Numbered from the stretch's first letter, positions 1-10,085 are shown. The stretch: 64,000 nucleotides of DNA from an uncultured Thiotrichales bacterium (GCA_903881315.1 CAIRSR010000219.1:21860-85859), one strand, 5' to 3'. The notes: generated by a model from the sequence alone, not told the origin. Translations and numbers: made by a program.

Positions 1-732
1 CACTATTTTACCGCAATCAGCCATGGCGACCTTGGCACCTCGCTGCATTCCCAACGTCCAGTTGTTGAATTACTTGTTTTACGATTCCCAGCAACCGCCG
101 AACTCGCTGCAGCGGCATTGTGCATAGCGCTGGTATTGGCACTACCATTGGGAGTAACGGCGGCCTTACATCGGGGTTCAGGCTGGGATCGTGGAACAAT
201 GGCGCTAGCACTGCTCGGAATGTCAGTACCGAGCTTCTGGCTCGGGCCTTTACTGGCCCTGTTTTTTGCTGTGGGATTAGGGTTACTACCAGTCAGTGGA
301 CGGGAAGGACTCACCTCAATTATCCTGCCAGCACTAACGCTCGGGATTGGGATGGCGGCCATTCTAGCCCGAATGTTGCGCGCAAGCCTACTCGAAATAC
401 TTTCTCTGGATTATATACGCACCGCTTATGCCAAAGGACTCCCCACTACCAGAGTAATCTGGCTACACGCACTGCCGAACGCAGCTCTGCCGGTTATCAC
501 GCTGCTCGGCCTACAACTTGGCGGTCTATTAAGCGGGGCGGTAATCACCGAAACAATCTTCTCTTGGCCAGGGATAGGAAGCTTGATGGTAGAAGCGATT
601 AATCGCCGCGACTACCCGGTGGTGCAGGGTTGTGTACTCCTTATCAGTCTCACCTATGTAGGCGTCAACACGCTCACTGATCTGGCGTGTGCCGCATTGG
701 ATCCACGAATACGCCTCGGAGCCAACCAGTGA
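1..732 (+). CDS. Dipeptide/oligopeptide ABC transporter permease, DppB/OppB type (5' end cut by window)
   Basis: Inner-membrane permease subunit of a peptide/nickel-class ABC importer; it would form the channel together with the C-type permease that follows. The reading frame is open from the first base, so the N-terminus lies outside the window. The visible part begins with the GDLGTSL motif typical of DppB periplasmic loops, then several hydrophobic helices, the cytoplasmic EAA-type loop (RTAYAKGLP..W.HALPNA) and the closing ETIFSWPGIG and INRRDYPVVQG segments of this family. It ends at a TGA that overlaps the start of the next gene. The substrate cannot be read from the sequence; dipeptide, oligopeptide and nickel importers look alike at this level. 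Confidence 0.93.
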   Translation, partial: HYFTAISHGDLGTSLHSQRPVVELLVLRFPATAELAAAALCIALVLALPLGVTAALHRGSGWDRGTMALALLGMSVPSFWLGPLLALFFAVGLGLLPVSGREGLTSIILPALTLGIGMAAILARMLRASLLEILSLDYIRTAYAKGLPTTRVIWLHALPNAALPVITLLGLQLGGLLSGAVITETIFSWPGIGSLMVEAINRRDYPVVQGCVLLISLTYVGVNTLTDLACAALDPRIRLGANQ

Positions 733-1559
733 AGGGAACCGCCCTCGCCAGCATCGTGCTCTGCCTGTGGACGCTGCTCGCATTGACAGCGCCTTGGTTA
801 CCACTTGATCCAGCACGGATAGACCTCACCCACATCCTAGCCCCACCCGCATTACACAACTGGCTCGGTTGGGACGACCTCGGTCGACCGGTGTGGGAAA
901 GACTCATCATGGGGGCACACGTTTCGTTTCTGGTCGCGGTGGGAGTAGTCGCTTTATCGTCCACATTAGGAGTCATTTTCGGTGCCACCACCGCCTATTT
1001 AGGTGGATGGTGGGATCGTCTGGCGGTACGCATTATCGATGTCTTCCTGGCCTTTCCCGGCATCTTGCTCACCATCACCTTGGCAGGCCTATTGGGGCCA
1101 GGCATCGGCAATGTCATCATCGCGCTCGGAACGGTGGGATGGGTAAGTTACGCACGCATCACACGCGCCCAGGTACTGTCTATTAAGCATCGCGATCACG
1201 TACGCGCAGCCCAATCATTGGGGGTACACGAGATGCGGATCATCTTCCGACACCTGCTGCCACTCATCCTCTCCCCCCTCATCATAGAGACCACCGCCGG
1301 CATTGCGAGCGTCATCACCGTAGAGGCAGGGTTATCCTTTTTGGGGCTAGGCGTGCAACCCCCAGCCGCTTCTTGGGGTAGCATGATCCGAGACGGGACG
1401 CGCTACCTCCTGGTCGCACCCCATCTGGTAATTGCCCCAGGGATTGCCCTAGCGACCGTTGTCCTGGCAGTGAATCTACTGGGAGACGCCCTACGCGATC
1501 ATCTGGATGTGCAGAAGAATAGAACGCAGACGAGCCCAATCACCCGCAAGCATCGCTAG
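729..1559 (+). CDS. Dipeptide/oligopeptide ABC transporter permease, DppC/OppC type
   Basis: Second permease subunit of the same importer. I start it at the GTG at 729, which overlaps the upstream stop as GTGA and has a GGAG ribosome site about 7 bases before it; the in-frame ATG further up would sit inside the upstream gene. This gives 276 residues, usual for the family. Features are an N-terminal helix, the HILAPP and GWDDLGRPVWERLIMGA loop (family consensus: GTDxxGRDxxSRxxxGxR), then the EAA loop VRAAQSLGVHEMRIIFRHLLP and AGLSFLGLGVQPPAASWGSMI near the C-terminus. The overlap implies translational coupling to the first permease. The ATPases and binding protein are not present downstream, so they probably lie upstream or elsewhere. 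Confidence 0.93.
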   Translation: MKGTALASIVLCLWTLLALTAPWLPLDPARIDLTHILAPPALHNWLGWDDLGRPVWERLIMGAHVSFLVAVGVVALSSTLGVIFGATTAYLGGWWDRLAVRIIDVFLAFPGILLTITLAGLLGPGIGNVIIALGTVGWVSYARITRAQVLSIKHRDHVRAAQSLGVHEMRIIFRHLLPLILSPLIIETTAGIASVITVEAGLSFLGLGVQPPAASWGSMIRDGTRYLLVAPHLVIAPGIALATVVLAVNLLGDALRDHLDVQKNRTQTSPITRKHR

Positions 1560-1585
1560 GAGCAATAGCAACACAGCCCGCAATC

Positions 1586-2176
1586 TCAGAGGATCTTCGC
1601 AAAAGAGGCAAAGGATGGACGCGGGCTGCGCGGAAAAAGCTTGCTGTCATCACCGTACCCGAGGTTCACCAAAAAGTTTGACCTAATATCGGTACCAGCG
1701 AAGAATTCTTTATCCACCCCGACGTTATCAAAACCAGACATCGGCCCGGTATCCAGCCCAAGTGAGCGCGCCGCAAGGATAAGATAGGCCCCTTGCAAGG
1801 TTCCGTTGCGCATTGCCGTGGTATTGATGAGATCAGTATTGCCGACAAACCACGCCTTTGCATCTGCGTGGGGGAAAAACTCGGGCAAATGTTCGTAGAA
1901 GGAATAATCAGTGCCAACGATTACGGTTACCGGCGCACTCAGCGTCTTGTCCAGGTTGCCTGGTGCCAGAAACGGTTTCAGACGCGCCTTGGCGGCAGCG
2001 CCCTTCACGAACACGAAACGCCCGGGCTGTGAGTTGGCAGAGGTCGGCCCCATCACGGTCAGTTCGTAGAGCTGCTTTAGCTGCCCGTCACTCACTGGCT
2101 TGTCTAACCAGCCATTGTGGGTACGTGCTTCTAAGAAAAGTTGTTCTAATACGGAATCACTAACGACGGTACGCAT
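1586..2176 (-). CDS. rutE: RutE/YdfG-partner-like nitroreductase family protein (malonic semialdehyde reductase type)
   Basis: FMN-dependent nitroreductase-fold oxidoreductase. It tracks E. coli RutE over its length: RTHNGW near the N-terminus, [56 protein letters not shown] and NLGYGD. Starting at 2176 gives 196 residues, the length of E. coli RutE, and places GGGGGA 5 bases before the ATG; a second ATG two codons earlier (2182) is possible. RutE reduces malonic semialdehyde to 3-hydroxypropionate in pyrimidine degradation, but no other rut gene is nearby, so the physiological substrate is uncertain. It follows rpsU-yqeY on the same strand, in the place often held by dnaG-rpoD. Confidence 0.85.
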   Translation of the reverse strand: MRTVVSDSVLEQLFLEARTHNGWLDKPVSDGQLKQLYELTVMGPTSANSQPGRFVFVKGAAAKARLKPFLAPGNLDKTLSAPVTVIVGTDYSFYEHLPEFFPHADAKAWFVGNTDLINTTAMRNGTLQGAYLILAARSLGLDTGPMSGFDNVGVDKEFFAGTDIRSNFLVNLGYGDDSKLFPRSPRPSFASFAKIL

Positions 2177-2274
2177 GTCCATCCCCCATGGAATTACACC
2201 CCAACCCGACGGGTTGCCCACGGCATTATGACGTTGTGGCTCAGAAAACAACAGGGCGCGATGGCATTCCCGCT

Positions 2275-2739
2275 TTACCCGGCAGACAAACGGCCCTTTA
2301 CCAGCCCCCCCAATTTCCCCATATCCGCCCTACCGAGGACATCCGTCCGTAAAACCGCCATCACCTTCCCCATATCCTTGACGGAACAAGCCCCAGTTTG
2401 TTGTATGGCAGCCTCGATGAGGGTCGCCAACTCCTCTTCTGTTAGCGGTTGGGGCAGGTAACCCTGGATTAACTGGATCTCGTAGCGCTCCTGCTCGGCC
2501 AGATCCTCGCGTCCACCGCTTTGGTACTGAGCGACGGAATCAGCACGCTGCTTTAGCATCTTCTCAAGGATACCCAGCAAAGCAACATCATCGACGACCA
2601 CCCGCTCGTCCACCTCGCGCTGCTTGACCGCTGCCATAATCAAACGCAACGTCCCCAATCGGCGTTTGTCCTGGGCACGCATCGCGACCTTGACATCATC
2701 GCTGATACGCTCCTTCAGGCTGGTAGAAGTACCGCTCAT
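2275..2739 (-). CDS. GatB/YqeY domain protein
   Basis: A 154-residue stand-alone YqeY protein. Family traits visible are the N-terminal [33 protein letters not shown] stretch (quoted in parts: LKERI, AMRAQDK, LGTLRLI), the central [10 protein letters not shown] segment and the C-terminal [11 protein letters not shown] and [13 protein letters not shown]. The domain resembles the tRNA-binding tail of the GatB amidotransferase subunit, but stand-alone YqeY has no firmly established reaction. A strong GGGGG ribosome site lies 5 bases before the ATG. It follows rpsU on the same strand, 136 bases downstream, an arrangement common in proteobacteria. Confidence 0.93.
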   Translation of the reverse strand: MSGTSTSLKERISDDVKVAMRAQDKRRLGTLRLIMAAVKQREVDERVVVDDVALLGILEKMLKQRADSVAQYQSGGREDLAEQERYEIQLIQGYLPQPLTEEELATLIEAAIQQTGACSVKDMGKVMAVLRTDVLGRADMGKLGGLVKGRLSAG

Positions 2740-2875
2740 GGAAACCCCCAGTTAGACCACGGGACAGAGCACCGCAACATCGAACAGCCAGCGCCATCCG
2801 CGCCCATACCCTCGCGCACGACGACCGACATCGACACAGCAATGCTCGACACGGAAAGAGGAGACTACCGAGAAC

Positions 2876-3091
2876 TCAGTAGAGGCGCTGGCGACGGGTT
2901 ACATCACGCATGGACTTCTTGATCTGACGCTTCACGGCGGCGGCGGCCTTGCGCTTACGGATCGAGGTAGGCTTTTCGTAGAACTCGCGACGACGCAACT
3001 CAGACAGGACACCAGCTTTTTCGCAGGAACGCTTGAAACGGCGCAAAGCAACCTCAAAGGGTTCATTCTCTTTCACATTGACGGCAGGCAT
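2876..3091 (-). CDS. rpsU: 30S ribosomal protein S21
   Basis: Small-subunit protein S21, 71 residues, the same length as E. coli S21. It shows the family N-terminus [21 protein letters not shown] (20 residues: [20 protein letters not shown]), then [20 protein letters not shown] and a basic tail ending RRQRLY. GAGGAA sits 5 bases before the ATG. It is divergent from tsaD with 147 bases between, as in many gammaproteobacteria. Classically rpsU leads an rpsU-dnaG-rpoD operon; here yqeY and a nitroreductase follow instead. Confidence 0.97.
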   Translation of the reverse strand: MPAVNVKENEPFEVALRRFKRSCEKAGVLSELRRREFYEKPTSIRKRKAAAAVKRQIKKSMRDVTRRQRLY

Positions 3092-3238
3092 GCAATTCCT
3101 CAGCTATACGATAAAGTGTGGGTAAAATAACACAACGCACATCCCCTGGAGCGGCGGTACCCGCCCGATTTTACCAAGACCCGACATTCTAATAGTATTT
3201 GGCGTATCGTGCCAGTCTAAATTCTACAGGAGAGCACA

Positions 3239-4294
3239 TTGGTTGACGATCTGTGTGTGTTGGGCATTGAGACCTCTTGCGACGAGACCGGCGTTGCCCT
3301 CTACCACGGTAGGCAGGGGCTTCTTGCAGAGGCACTGCACAGCCAGGTAGAGCTACACGCTGCCTACGGCGGGGTCGTGCCCGAGATTGCCTCACGCGAC
3401 CATGTAAGGCGCGTCCTGCCCCTCGTCCAGCAGGTGATGGCGCAGGCTGGCGTCACGGCCAGAGACATCCATGGGGTGGCCTACACGGCGGGCCCGGGGC
3501 TCATCGGGGCGCTACTGGTTGGTGCCGCGATAGGGCGCAGCCTCGCCTTCGGCTGGAACGTCCCGGCGGTCGCCGTGCATCACATGGAGGGCCATCTCCT
3601 CGCGCCACTACTCGAGCAAGACCCGCCCTCGTTCCCCCTGTTGGCGCTACTTGTCTCTGGGGGGCACACCCTGCTCATCGACGTAGCGGGGGTGGGGCGC
3701 TACCGGATCCTCGGAGAATCCCTAGACGACGCGGTTGGCGAGGCCTTCGACAAGACCGCGAAACTCCTAGGCCTCGGCTATCCAGGCGGCCCGGCGCTCG
3801 CTGCCCTGGCCGAGCAAGGCTCCCCCACTCGGTTTACCTTTCCTCGCCCGATGACCGATCGACCTGGGCTTGATTTTAGTTTTAGCGGCCTAAAAACCTG
3901 CGCCATTACCACCCTCCAGCGAGCAGAAAACAGCCCACAAACACGCGCCGACATCGCCTACTCCTTTCAGGAGGCGGTCGTGGATACCCTAGCCATCAAG
4001 TGTCGGCGTGCGTTGCGCGAAACCGGTCGGCGCTGCCTCATCGTTGCGGGCGGCGTCGGCGCGAATCGCGCCCTACGCGAACGCTTACAAGAGGTGGCCG
4101 CACAAGAAGGCTGCCGCGTCCATTACCCGCGACCCGCATTCTGCACCGACAACGGTGCCATGATCGCACTCGTCGGCTGGCTGCGTCTCCGTGCGGGTAT
4201 CCACGAACCACTCAGCATCAAGGCCACGGCACGCTGGCCAGTAGACAGCTTGTCCGCCTGTGACGAGTATTGCAGCACAGCCCAAGCGCGTTAG
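3239..4294 (+). CDS. tsaD: tRNA N6-threonylcarbamoyladenosine transferase subunit TsaD
   Basis: Catalytic subunit of the complex that transfers threonylcarbamoyl to A37 of ANN-decoding tRNAs, with TsaB, TsaE and TsaC elsewhere. The protein has 351 residues. ASKHA-fold landmarks are [13 protein letters not shown] at the N-terminus, the metal-binding [16 protein letters not shown], the [18 protein letters not shown] segment, DFSFSGLKT and [12 protein letters not shown]. The start is a TTG preceded by AGGAG about 7 bases away; no ATG in frame fits. The stop overlaps the phoR stop on the other strand by four bases, so the two are tightly convergent. Confidence 0.96.
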   Translation: MVDDLCVLGIETSCDETGVALYHGRQGLLAEALHSQVELHAAYGGVVPEIASRDHVRRVLPLVQQVMAQAGVTARDIHGVAYTAGPGLIGALLVGAAIGRSLAFGWNVPAVAVHHMEGHLLAPLLEQDPPSFPLLALLVSGGHTLLIDVAGVGRYRILGESLDDAVGEAFDKTAKLLGLGYPGGPALAALAEQGSPTRFTFPRPMTDRPGLDFSFSGLKTCAITTLQRAENSPQTRADIAYSFQEAVVDTLAIKCRRALRETGRRCLIVAGGVGANRALRERLQEVAAQEGCRVHYPRPAFCTDNGAMIALVGWLRLRAGIHEPLSIKATARWPVDSLSACDEYCSTAQAR

Positions 4295-5694
4295 GACGAC
4301 AAACCTGCCGCACCCGCTCCGCTGCCTTCTGCTTGCCCAGGCTCCTCGGCGTGATAGCGCGCCCGCCGATAGACAATGGCCGCCGGAAAGCGGCAGGTAA
4401 AGCGACTACCCCGCCCAAGTTCGCTGTATACCTCAAGCTCAGCTCGGTGGCGGGTGATGATGCGTTTGACGATAGAAAGCCCAAGTCCGGTGCCACCACG
4501 CGCCCGCGAACGCGCCTTATCCACCCGATAGAAGCGCTCGGTGAGGCGTGGCAAATGGCGATCGGGGATACCTTCGCCATCGTCAGCAACCGTAAGCACA
4601 GCGCCATTCTCCACAACTTGTCCAGAGGACTCATCCCCCACGAACCGCCAAACCACGCTAACCCGACTACCCGCCGGCGTGTGTTGTACCGCATTGAAGA
4701 TCAAATTAGAGAAAGCACTCCGCAACTCTTCGGCGCTACCCCGTAACCACAGCTCTGGATTTACCTCTAGGGTAAAGACATGACCACCCTCCCCAGAGAG
4801 CATCCGCGCATCCTGGATAATCCCGACGAGCATCTCTGGCACTGGCACCGGCTCAAGCCCCGGCCCAGGATCGCCAGGCACCTCTAGCTCTAAACGCGAG
4901 AGCATCAACAGATCGTTGACGATACGCTCCATGCGCGACGCCTGCTGGCTCATCAACTCAATCGAACGCGACCAGTCAGGACAATCCAGCGCGGCATCAT
5001 CCCCCATGGTCTCGAGAAATCCGCGCAACACCGTGATCGGAGTGCGTAATTCATGGGAGACATTCGCCACAAAATCGCGCCGCACACTATCGAGCAAATG
5101 GCTCCGGGTTACATCCCGGGCTATCAACAAGCGCTGGTGTTTCTTACCAATCGGGTTGATCTGACAAGACAGAAGACGAGATTCGTCAACCGGCGCGGGG
5201 ATCTCGATGGGCTGGCTGTAGTCGCCAGCCTCTAGATATTGGGTAAGCGCCGGATGACGCACCAGATGTGTGAAATAATGCCCTGCCACCCGTCCGGCCC
5301 CCAACCCTAACAGGTGGCGCGCCGCCGGATTACACCACTCAATCTCGCCAAACCGCCCGAGGATCAGCGCTGCGTCGGGCAATGCGGCGGCGGCCTCTTG
5401 GAAACGCCGCAGGAAGCGACTCATCTTGCGCTTGCGTTTGCGGGCACGAACGCGCAGGGCAATGAGATACCCCAACAGATCGTCCCACACCCCATGCAGG
5501 ACGGGCGGCTCAGCGTGCATCCCATCCGCGAGCCAACGCAACAATCGAACCATGCTGCGCAGATGCCAGCCGATATAGGCGAAAAGCCCCACCAGCAAGG
5601 ACAGCACGAGATGACCAGAGAGCAGCCCAACAACCACAACCACCAACAAGGCAGCTACTGTCCCACTCACATCATGGCGCCAAGAAAATCTCAA
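4291..5694 (-). CDS. phoR: Phosphate regulon sensor histidine kinase PhoR
   Basis: Membrane histidine kinase that, with PhoB, controls phosphate-starvation genes. Order of parts: two short hydrophobic segments at the N-terminus (about residues 10-40), a basic linker, a PAS domain ([23 protein letters not shown] region), the HisKA phosphorylation box [16 protein letters not shown], then an ATPase domain ending in [14 protein letters not shown]. The start is not clear-cut: I use the TTG at 5694, two bases after the phoB stop, giving 467 residues; a TTG at 5757 inside phoB and a GTG at 5673 are alternatives. It is in one operon with phoB. E. coli PhoR is 431 residues. Confidence 0.93.
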   Translation of the reverse strand: MRFSWRHDVSGTVAALLVVVVVGLLSGHLVLSLLVGLFAYIGWHLRSMVRLLRWLADGMHAEPPVLHGVWDDLLGYLIALRVRARKRKRKMSRFLRRFQEAAAALPDAALILGRFGEIEWCNPAARHLLGLGAGRVAGHYFTHLVRHPALTQYLEAGDYSQPIEIPAPVDESRLLSCQINPIGKKHQRLLIARDVTRSHLLDSVRRDFVANVSHELRTPITVLRGFLETMGDDAALDCPDWSRSIELMSQQASRMERIVNDLLMLSRLELEVPGDPGPGLEPVPVPEMLVGIIQDARMLSGEGGHVFTLEVNPELWLRGSAEELRSAFSNLIFNAVQHTPAGSRVSVVWRFVGDESSGQVVENGAVLTVADDGEGIPDRHLPRLTERFYRVDKARSRARGGTGLGLSIVKRIITRHRAELEVYSELGRGSRFTCRFPAAIVYRRARYHAEEPGQAEGSGAGAAGLSS

Positions 5695-5696
5695 GG

Positions 5697-6386
5697 TTAG
5701 TCCCGCACTGACAAACGATAACCCGTGCCGCGCACCGTCTGAATGAGCTGATCGCAACCAACCGGTTCTAGCGCCTTGCGCAAACGCCGGATATGCACAT
5801 CCACCGTCCGCTCCTCCACGTAGACATTGCTACCCCAGACCAGATCCAATAACTGACAACGGGAATAAACCCGCTCTGGGTGGGTCATAAAAAAATGGAG
5901 CAACCGGAACTCAGTCGGCCCGGTCTCTACCGTCACGCCCTCGGCGGTAATCCGATGACTGCTCGGGTCAAGCCGCAGCCCACGCGCCTCTACCAGGTTG
6001 TCCGTGGCCATCGGGGCAACACGGCGTAACACGGCCTTGATACGCGCCACCAGCTCCCGTGGCGAAAACGGCTTGGTCACGTAGTCGTCTGACCCCGCCT
6101 CGAGTCCACGCACCCGATCCTCTTCTTCACCACGCGCGGTGAGCATGATGATCGGCAATTCACGGGTGCTGCGATCCTGCTTGATGCGGCGGGCAAGTTC
6201 AATGCCCGACATACCCGGCAACATCCAGTCCAACAGCACCAGATCAGGCGGCTGCTCGACGAGATACGCAGACGCCCGCTCGGCATCTGCGGCCTCTAGG
6301 CACTCATAGCCCGCCCGCCGTAGCGCAAGCCCGATCATCTCTCGAATGGGAAGTTCATCATCAACAACAAGAATTCTGCCCAGCAT
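5697..6386 (-). CDS. phoB: Phosphate regulon response regulator PhoB
   Basis: OmpR/PhoB-family DNA-binding response regulator, 229 residues. Receiver domain: [14 protein letters not shown] at the N-terminus, phosphoacceptor in [24 protein letters not shown] and the lysine in [13 protein letters not shown]. The C-terminal winged helix contains [35 protein letters not shown] and the recognition segment [18 protein letters not shown] lies about 5 bases before the ATG. A close match to a Pho box sits 44 bases upstream (separate entry), consistent with the autoregulation known for phoB in E. coli. Confidence 0.96.
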   Translation of the reverse strand: MLGRILVVDDELPIREMIGLALRRAGYECLEAADAERASAYLVEQPPDLVLLDWMLPGMSGIELARRIKQDRSTRELPIIMLTARGEEEDRVRGLEAGSDDYVTKPFSPRELVARIKAVLRRVAPMATDNLVEARGLRLDPSSHRITAEGVTVETGPTEFRLLHFFMTHPERVYSRCQLLDLVWGSNVYVEERTVDVHIRRLRKALEPVGCDQLIQTVRGTGYRLSVRD

Positions 6387-6429
6387 AAGCGCTCCATGAT
6401 ACGTTGCGAAACCAGGCTAGCGCGGATAT

Positions 6430-6447
6430 GTTACAGATTCATGAAAA
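6430..6447 (-). promoter_or_regulatory. Candidate Pho box upstream of phoB
   Basis: Read on the minus strand the site is TTTTCATGAATCTGTAAC. Aligned by eye with the E. coli consensus CTGTCATAAAWCTGTCAY it agrees at 14 of 18 positions, and its two halves are spaced by one helical turn. It starts 44 bases upstream of the phoB ATG, where an activator site for phoBR would be expected. The match is seen in the sequence; binding by PhoB is inferred. Confidence 0.55.
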
Positions 6448-6663
6448 ACGATGATTGTCTATCACACCCCCTTTGGCGATTTTCTCCGTAACGGACAAGG
6501 AATGCTAGCCCAAGCACACCAAGAACCAACGGCAAAGGTGGACACCGTGCAACTTTACGCCATAATGCGTATCTCGTAGCGTCCGTTTTTCATCCGTTCC
6601 CCCATAAGCACATGCTGTACGGGGCACGCCCCTCACCACACACCCAGTAGCATCACTTCGCCC

Positions 6664-7470
6664 ATGTTGATCTATCCAGCCATCGATCCCGTTGCCGTCC
6701 GACTCGGCCCACTCAGCATCCATTGGTATGGCCTAATGTACATCGTTGGGTTTGGATGCGCCTGGTGGTTAGGACGCAAACACGCCACTCGCTCCGGCAT
6801 CCAACTCACCCACGAGCAAGTCGCCGATGTGATCTTTTGGGGTGCCATCGGCGCAATCCTTGGCGGGCGTCTTGGGTATATCCTTTTCTACGATCTGCCC
6901 ATCTATCTTGCTGACCCCATCTCTATGATCCAGGTGTGGCGCGGAGGCATGTCGTTCCATGGCGGGCTTTTGGGAGTTTTACTGGCGATATGGTTCTACC
7001 AGCATCGCCACCAGATCGGCTTCTTCCGCCTCACCGACTTCATTGCACCCCTCGTACCCATTGGGCTTGGGGCGGGACGCATCGGCAATTTTATCAATGG
7101 GGAACTGTTCGGCAGACCAACCGACCTCCCTTGGGCCATGGCCTTTCCCCACGGCGGCCCCCTACCCCGCCACCCCTCCCAACTCTACGAGGCCACCCTA
7201 GAGGGCTTGGTCTTGTTCGCGATCCTCTGGTTCTATTCACGGAAACCCCGCCCGGTCATGGCTGTTTCTGGCATGTTCCTCGCGTGGTATGGGATATTTC
7301 GCTTTTCCGTTGAACTGGTGCGCGAACCCGATCCACAGCTTGGCTACCTCGCCTGGAACTGGCTCACCATGGGCCAAGTCCTCTCGTTACCCATGGCCCT
7401 TGTCGGCATAGGCATGTTGTGGTGGGCGTACCATCGCCTCCCGCAGTCTGCTAGCGCAAGTACACCTTAA
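6664..7470 (+). CDS. lgt: Prolipoprotein diacylglyceryl transferase
   Basis: Inner-membrane enzyme that moves diacylglyceryl from phosphatidylglycerol onto the lipobox cysteine of prolipoproteins. It has 268 residues with seven or so hydrophobic helices. Family motifs are MSFHGGLLG, the Lgt signature around [20 protein letters not shown] (the arginine and asparagine are catalytically important), HPSQLYEA and [11 protein letters not shown]. Start ATG at 6664 lacks a strong ribosome site, but the length fits. It stands alone between phoB (divergent) and metH. Its substrates in this window include the lipoprotein at 24004. Confidence 0.96.
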   Translation: MLIYPAIDPVAVRLGPLSIHWYGLMYIVGFGCAWWLGRKHATRSGIQLTHEQVADVIFWGAIGAILGGRLGYILFYDLPIYLADPISMIQVWRGGMSFHGGLLGVLLAIWFYQHRHQIGFFRLTDFIAPLVPIGLGAGRIGNFINGELFGRPTDLPWAMAFPHGGPLPRHPSQLYEATLEGLVLFAILWFYSRKPRPVMAVSGMFLAWYGIFRFSVELVREPDPQLGYLAWNWLTMGQVLSLPMALVGIGMLWWAYHRLPQSASASTP

Positions 7471-7475
7471 GGTGT
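7462..7475. promoter_or_regulatory. 14-bp perfect palindrome over the lgt stop codon
   Basis: ACACCTTAAGGTGT is a perfect inverted repeat with no loop. It overlaps the lgt TAA stop and lies 58 bases before metH. There is no following T-tract, so it is not an ordinary terminator; it could be an operator for metH or chance. Confidence 0.3.
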
Positions 7476-7507
7476 CCTGATCTCGGGTATTCCTGATCTC
7501 TAGTATT
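7476..7507 (+). repeat. Two adjacent 16-bp direct repeats upstream of metH
   Basis: CCTGATCTCGGGTATT is followed at once by CCTGATCTCTAGTATT, 14 of 16 bases identical. The pair fills most of the lgt-metH gap and starts one base after a 14-bp palindrome. Tandem sites of this size next to a start could bind a regulator on one face of the helix; which one is unknown. Confidence 0.4.
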
Positions 7508-7532
7508 ACGGCATTGATTAACTCGGTGGCTT

Positions 7533-10085
7533 ATGACACAAACATTTGTTGATGCACTGAAATGTCGCGTGCTGCTCTGTGACGGTGGCACAGGCACCCT
7601 CATCCAGGCGCGGACATGGGACTTGGATCGCGATTTCTTGGGGCTTGAGAACTGCTCTGAGGTGTTGGTGCTCACTCGACCAGATTTCATCGAAGAGGTG
7701 CATCGCGCCTACCTAGAGGCCGGAGCCGATTGCGTTGAGACCAACACCTTCGGGGCGAATCGCGTCGTGCTTGCCGAATTCGGTCTTGAGCAGCGGAGTT
7801 ATGAGATCAATCATCGCGCCGCCTCGATTGCTCGCACCCTCGCGGATCAATTCTCTACCTCCACACGCCCGCGCTTTGTGCTGGGTTCGATAGGCCCGGG
7901 CACCAAACTGCCAAGCCTTGGCCACATCGACTACGACACCCTAGAAACCTCCTATGCCGAACAAGCGCGGGGACTGCTGGATGGCGGCGTCGATGCGCTA
8001 CTCATGGAAACCCACCAAGACCTGCTAACCCTCAAGGCAGCCATCAATGGCTGTCGCGAGGCGCGGCGACTAACGGGGCGAGAGGATGTCGCCCTCCTCG
8101 CCCAAGTCACCGTCGAGACCACCGGCACCCTGCTGGTTGGCTCCGACCTTAGTGCTGCGATCATCACCCTCGCCGCCATGGGGGTAGATGGCATTGGCCT
8201 CAACTGTGCAACCGGCCCCGCCGAAATGGCCGAACACGTCAAGACCCTCGGCGAGACCTGGCCCGGCTTCATCTCGGTGATGCCCAATGCTGGCCTACCC
8301 CTACTCGTCGATGGCCAGACCGAGTACCCACTCGGCCCCGCCGAACTCGCCTATTGGCAGAGCCGTTTTGTCGAAGAAGACGGCGTCAACCTCATCGGCG
8401 GTTGCTGCGGCACAACCCCGGCACACATTGCGGCCCTGCGCGCAATGCTGGATGGTCGCGCTGATGGTGCGCCCAAAACACGCACCGTGAGCTTGACCCC
8501 ATCGGTTGCGTCTCTGTACACGGCAGTGCCGCTACGCCAAGAGAACGCCATTTTTGCCATCGGTGAGCGCTCCAACGCTAACGGCTCAAAAAAGTTCCGC
8601 GAGCTGCTGAACCTTGAGGATTGGGACGCATTAACCGCCCTTGGTCGTGACCAGGTCAAGGAGGGCTCCCACGCCCTGGATGTGTGCGTGGCCTACGTGG
8701 GCCGCCCCGAGATTGCCGACATGCAGCAGGTCATCACCCGCTACCGCAGCCAGGTTACGGTGCCGCTCATGATCGATTCCACCGAGATCGGGGTGCTCGA
8801 AAGTGCGCTTAAGCTCATCGGCGGCAAACCCATCATCAATTCCATCAACTTCGAGGATGGCGAAGAAAAGGCGGCGCACGTCCTACAACTGGCTCGGCGC
8901 TTCGGCGCTGCCGTGGTGGCGCTCACCATCGACGAACAAGGGATGGCAAAGGAGACCGAACACAAACTCGCCATTGCGCGTCGTCTCTATGATTTCGCTG
9001 TCAACCGCCACGGCCTGCCCGCGAGCGATCTCCTCTTTGACCCGCTAACCTTTACCATCTGTACCGGTGTCGAGGAAGACCGCCGCCATGCGCTCAGCAC
9101 ACTCGACGCGATTGCCGCCATCCGCGCAGAGATGCCGGATTGTCAGATCATGCTTGGCCTCTCCAACGTCTCTTTTGGCCTGAAACCCGCAGCCCGCGCC
9201 GTGCTGAATTCCGTCTTTCTGCACCACGCCACGGTGCGCGGGATGACCTCCGCGATTATCCATGTCTCCAAGATCGAACCGCTCCACCGTATCGATCCTG
9301 TGCAGCGCGAGGCAGCCGAGGCGCTGATCTTCGACAAGCGCACAGGCGGCGCTGACCCACTGTTACACTTCATTGGACTGTTCAAAGAGGTTGGCGCAAA
9401 AGAGGTGCGGCGCTCGACCTCGACCAAGATCGAAGAGGTGCTAAAACAGCGCATCGTCGATGGCAATCGTAAAGGATTGGATCAGGATCTCTCCCGCGCC
9501 CTCGAGAAATATTCGCCGCTGGAGATAATCAATACCCTGCTCCTCGACGGGATGCGTGTCGTCGGAGAACTCTTTGGATCGGGTCAGATGCAATTGCCCT
9601 TTGTACTGCAATCCGCCGAAACCATGAAGGCCGCCGTGGCCTTTCTCGATAAGTTTATGGAAAAGGCCGCAGGCACGACAAAAGGCACCTTAATCATCGC
9701 AACCGTCAAAGGCGATGTCCATGACATTGGCAAAAACCTAGTGGACATTATCCTTACCAACAATGGCTACCGGGTCATCAATCTTGGCATTAAACAACCG
9801 CTCCATACCATCCTTGAGGCCTACAACGAACACCGCGCCGACGCCATCGGCATGTCGGGCCTGCTCGTTAAATCTACCGTGATCATGAAGGAAAACTTAA
9901 GCGAAATGGCCCGCCTTGGTCTCGATGTGCCGGTATTATTGGGAGGAGCCGCCTTAACCCGTCGCTATGTCGAGCAAGATTGTCGTGCAGCCTATGCACG
10001 CGCCGACGCAGTTCACTACGCAAAGGACGCCTTTGCCGGTCTGCACCTCATGGATTCGATTATGGCCGCGAAGACCGTACAATAA
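7533..10085 (+). CDS. metH: Cobalamin-dependent methionine synthase, lacking the reactivation domain
   Basis: Transfers a methyl group from methyltetrahydrofolate through cobalamin to homocysteine. Homocysteine domain about residues 1-310, with zinc cysteines C225 (GLNCATG) and C291/C292 (GGCCGTT). Folate domain about 330-610, starting AIGERSNANGSKKF. Cobalamin cap and B12 domain about 625-845, with DVHDIG at 728-733, where H730 is the cobalt ligand. The protein stops at 850 residues, whereas E. coli MetH has 1227: the C-terminal SAM-binding domain that rescues oxidised cobalamin is absent, and no gene downstream supplies it. The frame ends cleanly, with the next gene 9 bases on, so this looks like a natural short form rather than a break. 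Confidence 0.93.
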   Translation: MTQTFVDALKCRVLLCDGGTGTLIQARTWDLDRDFLGLENCSEVLVLTRPDFIEEVHRAYLEAGADCVETNTFGANRVVLAEFGLEQRSYEINHRAASIARTLADQFSTSTRPRFVLGSIGPGTKLPSLGHIDYDTLETSYAEQARGLLDGGVDALLMETHQDLLTLKAAINGCREARRLTGREDVALLAQVTVETTGTLLVGSDLSAAIITLAAMGVDGIGLNCATGPAEMAEHVKTLGETWPGFISVMPNAGLPLLVDGQTEYPLGPAELAYWQSRFVEEDGVNLIGGCCGTTPAHIAALRAMLDGRADGAPKTRTVSLTPSVASLYTAVPLRQENAIFAIGERSNANGSKKFRELLNLEDWDALTALGRDQVKEGSHALDVCVAYVGRPEIADMQQVITRYRSQVTVPLMIDSTEIGVLESALKLIGGKPIINSINFEDGEEKAAHVLQLARRFGAAVVALTIDEQGMAKETEHKLAIARRLYDFAVNRHGLPASDLLFDPLTFTICTGVEEDRRHALSTLDAIAAIRAEMPDCQIMLGLSNVSFGLKPAARAVLNSVFLHHATVRGMTSAIIHVSKIEPLHRIDPVQREAAEALIFDKRTGGADPLLHFIGLFKEVGAKEVRRSTSTKIEEVLKQRIVDGNRKGLDQDLSRALEKYSPLEIINTLLLDGMRVVGELFGSGQMQLPFVLQSAETMKAAVAFLDKFMEKAAGTTKGTLIIATVKGDVHDIGKNLVDIILTNNGYRVINLGIKQPLHTILEAYNEHRADAIGMSGLLVKSTVIMKENLSEMARLGLDVPVLLGGAALTRRYVEQDCRAAYARADAVHYAKDAFAGLHLMDSIMAAKTVQ

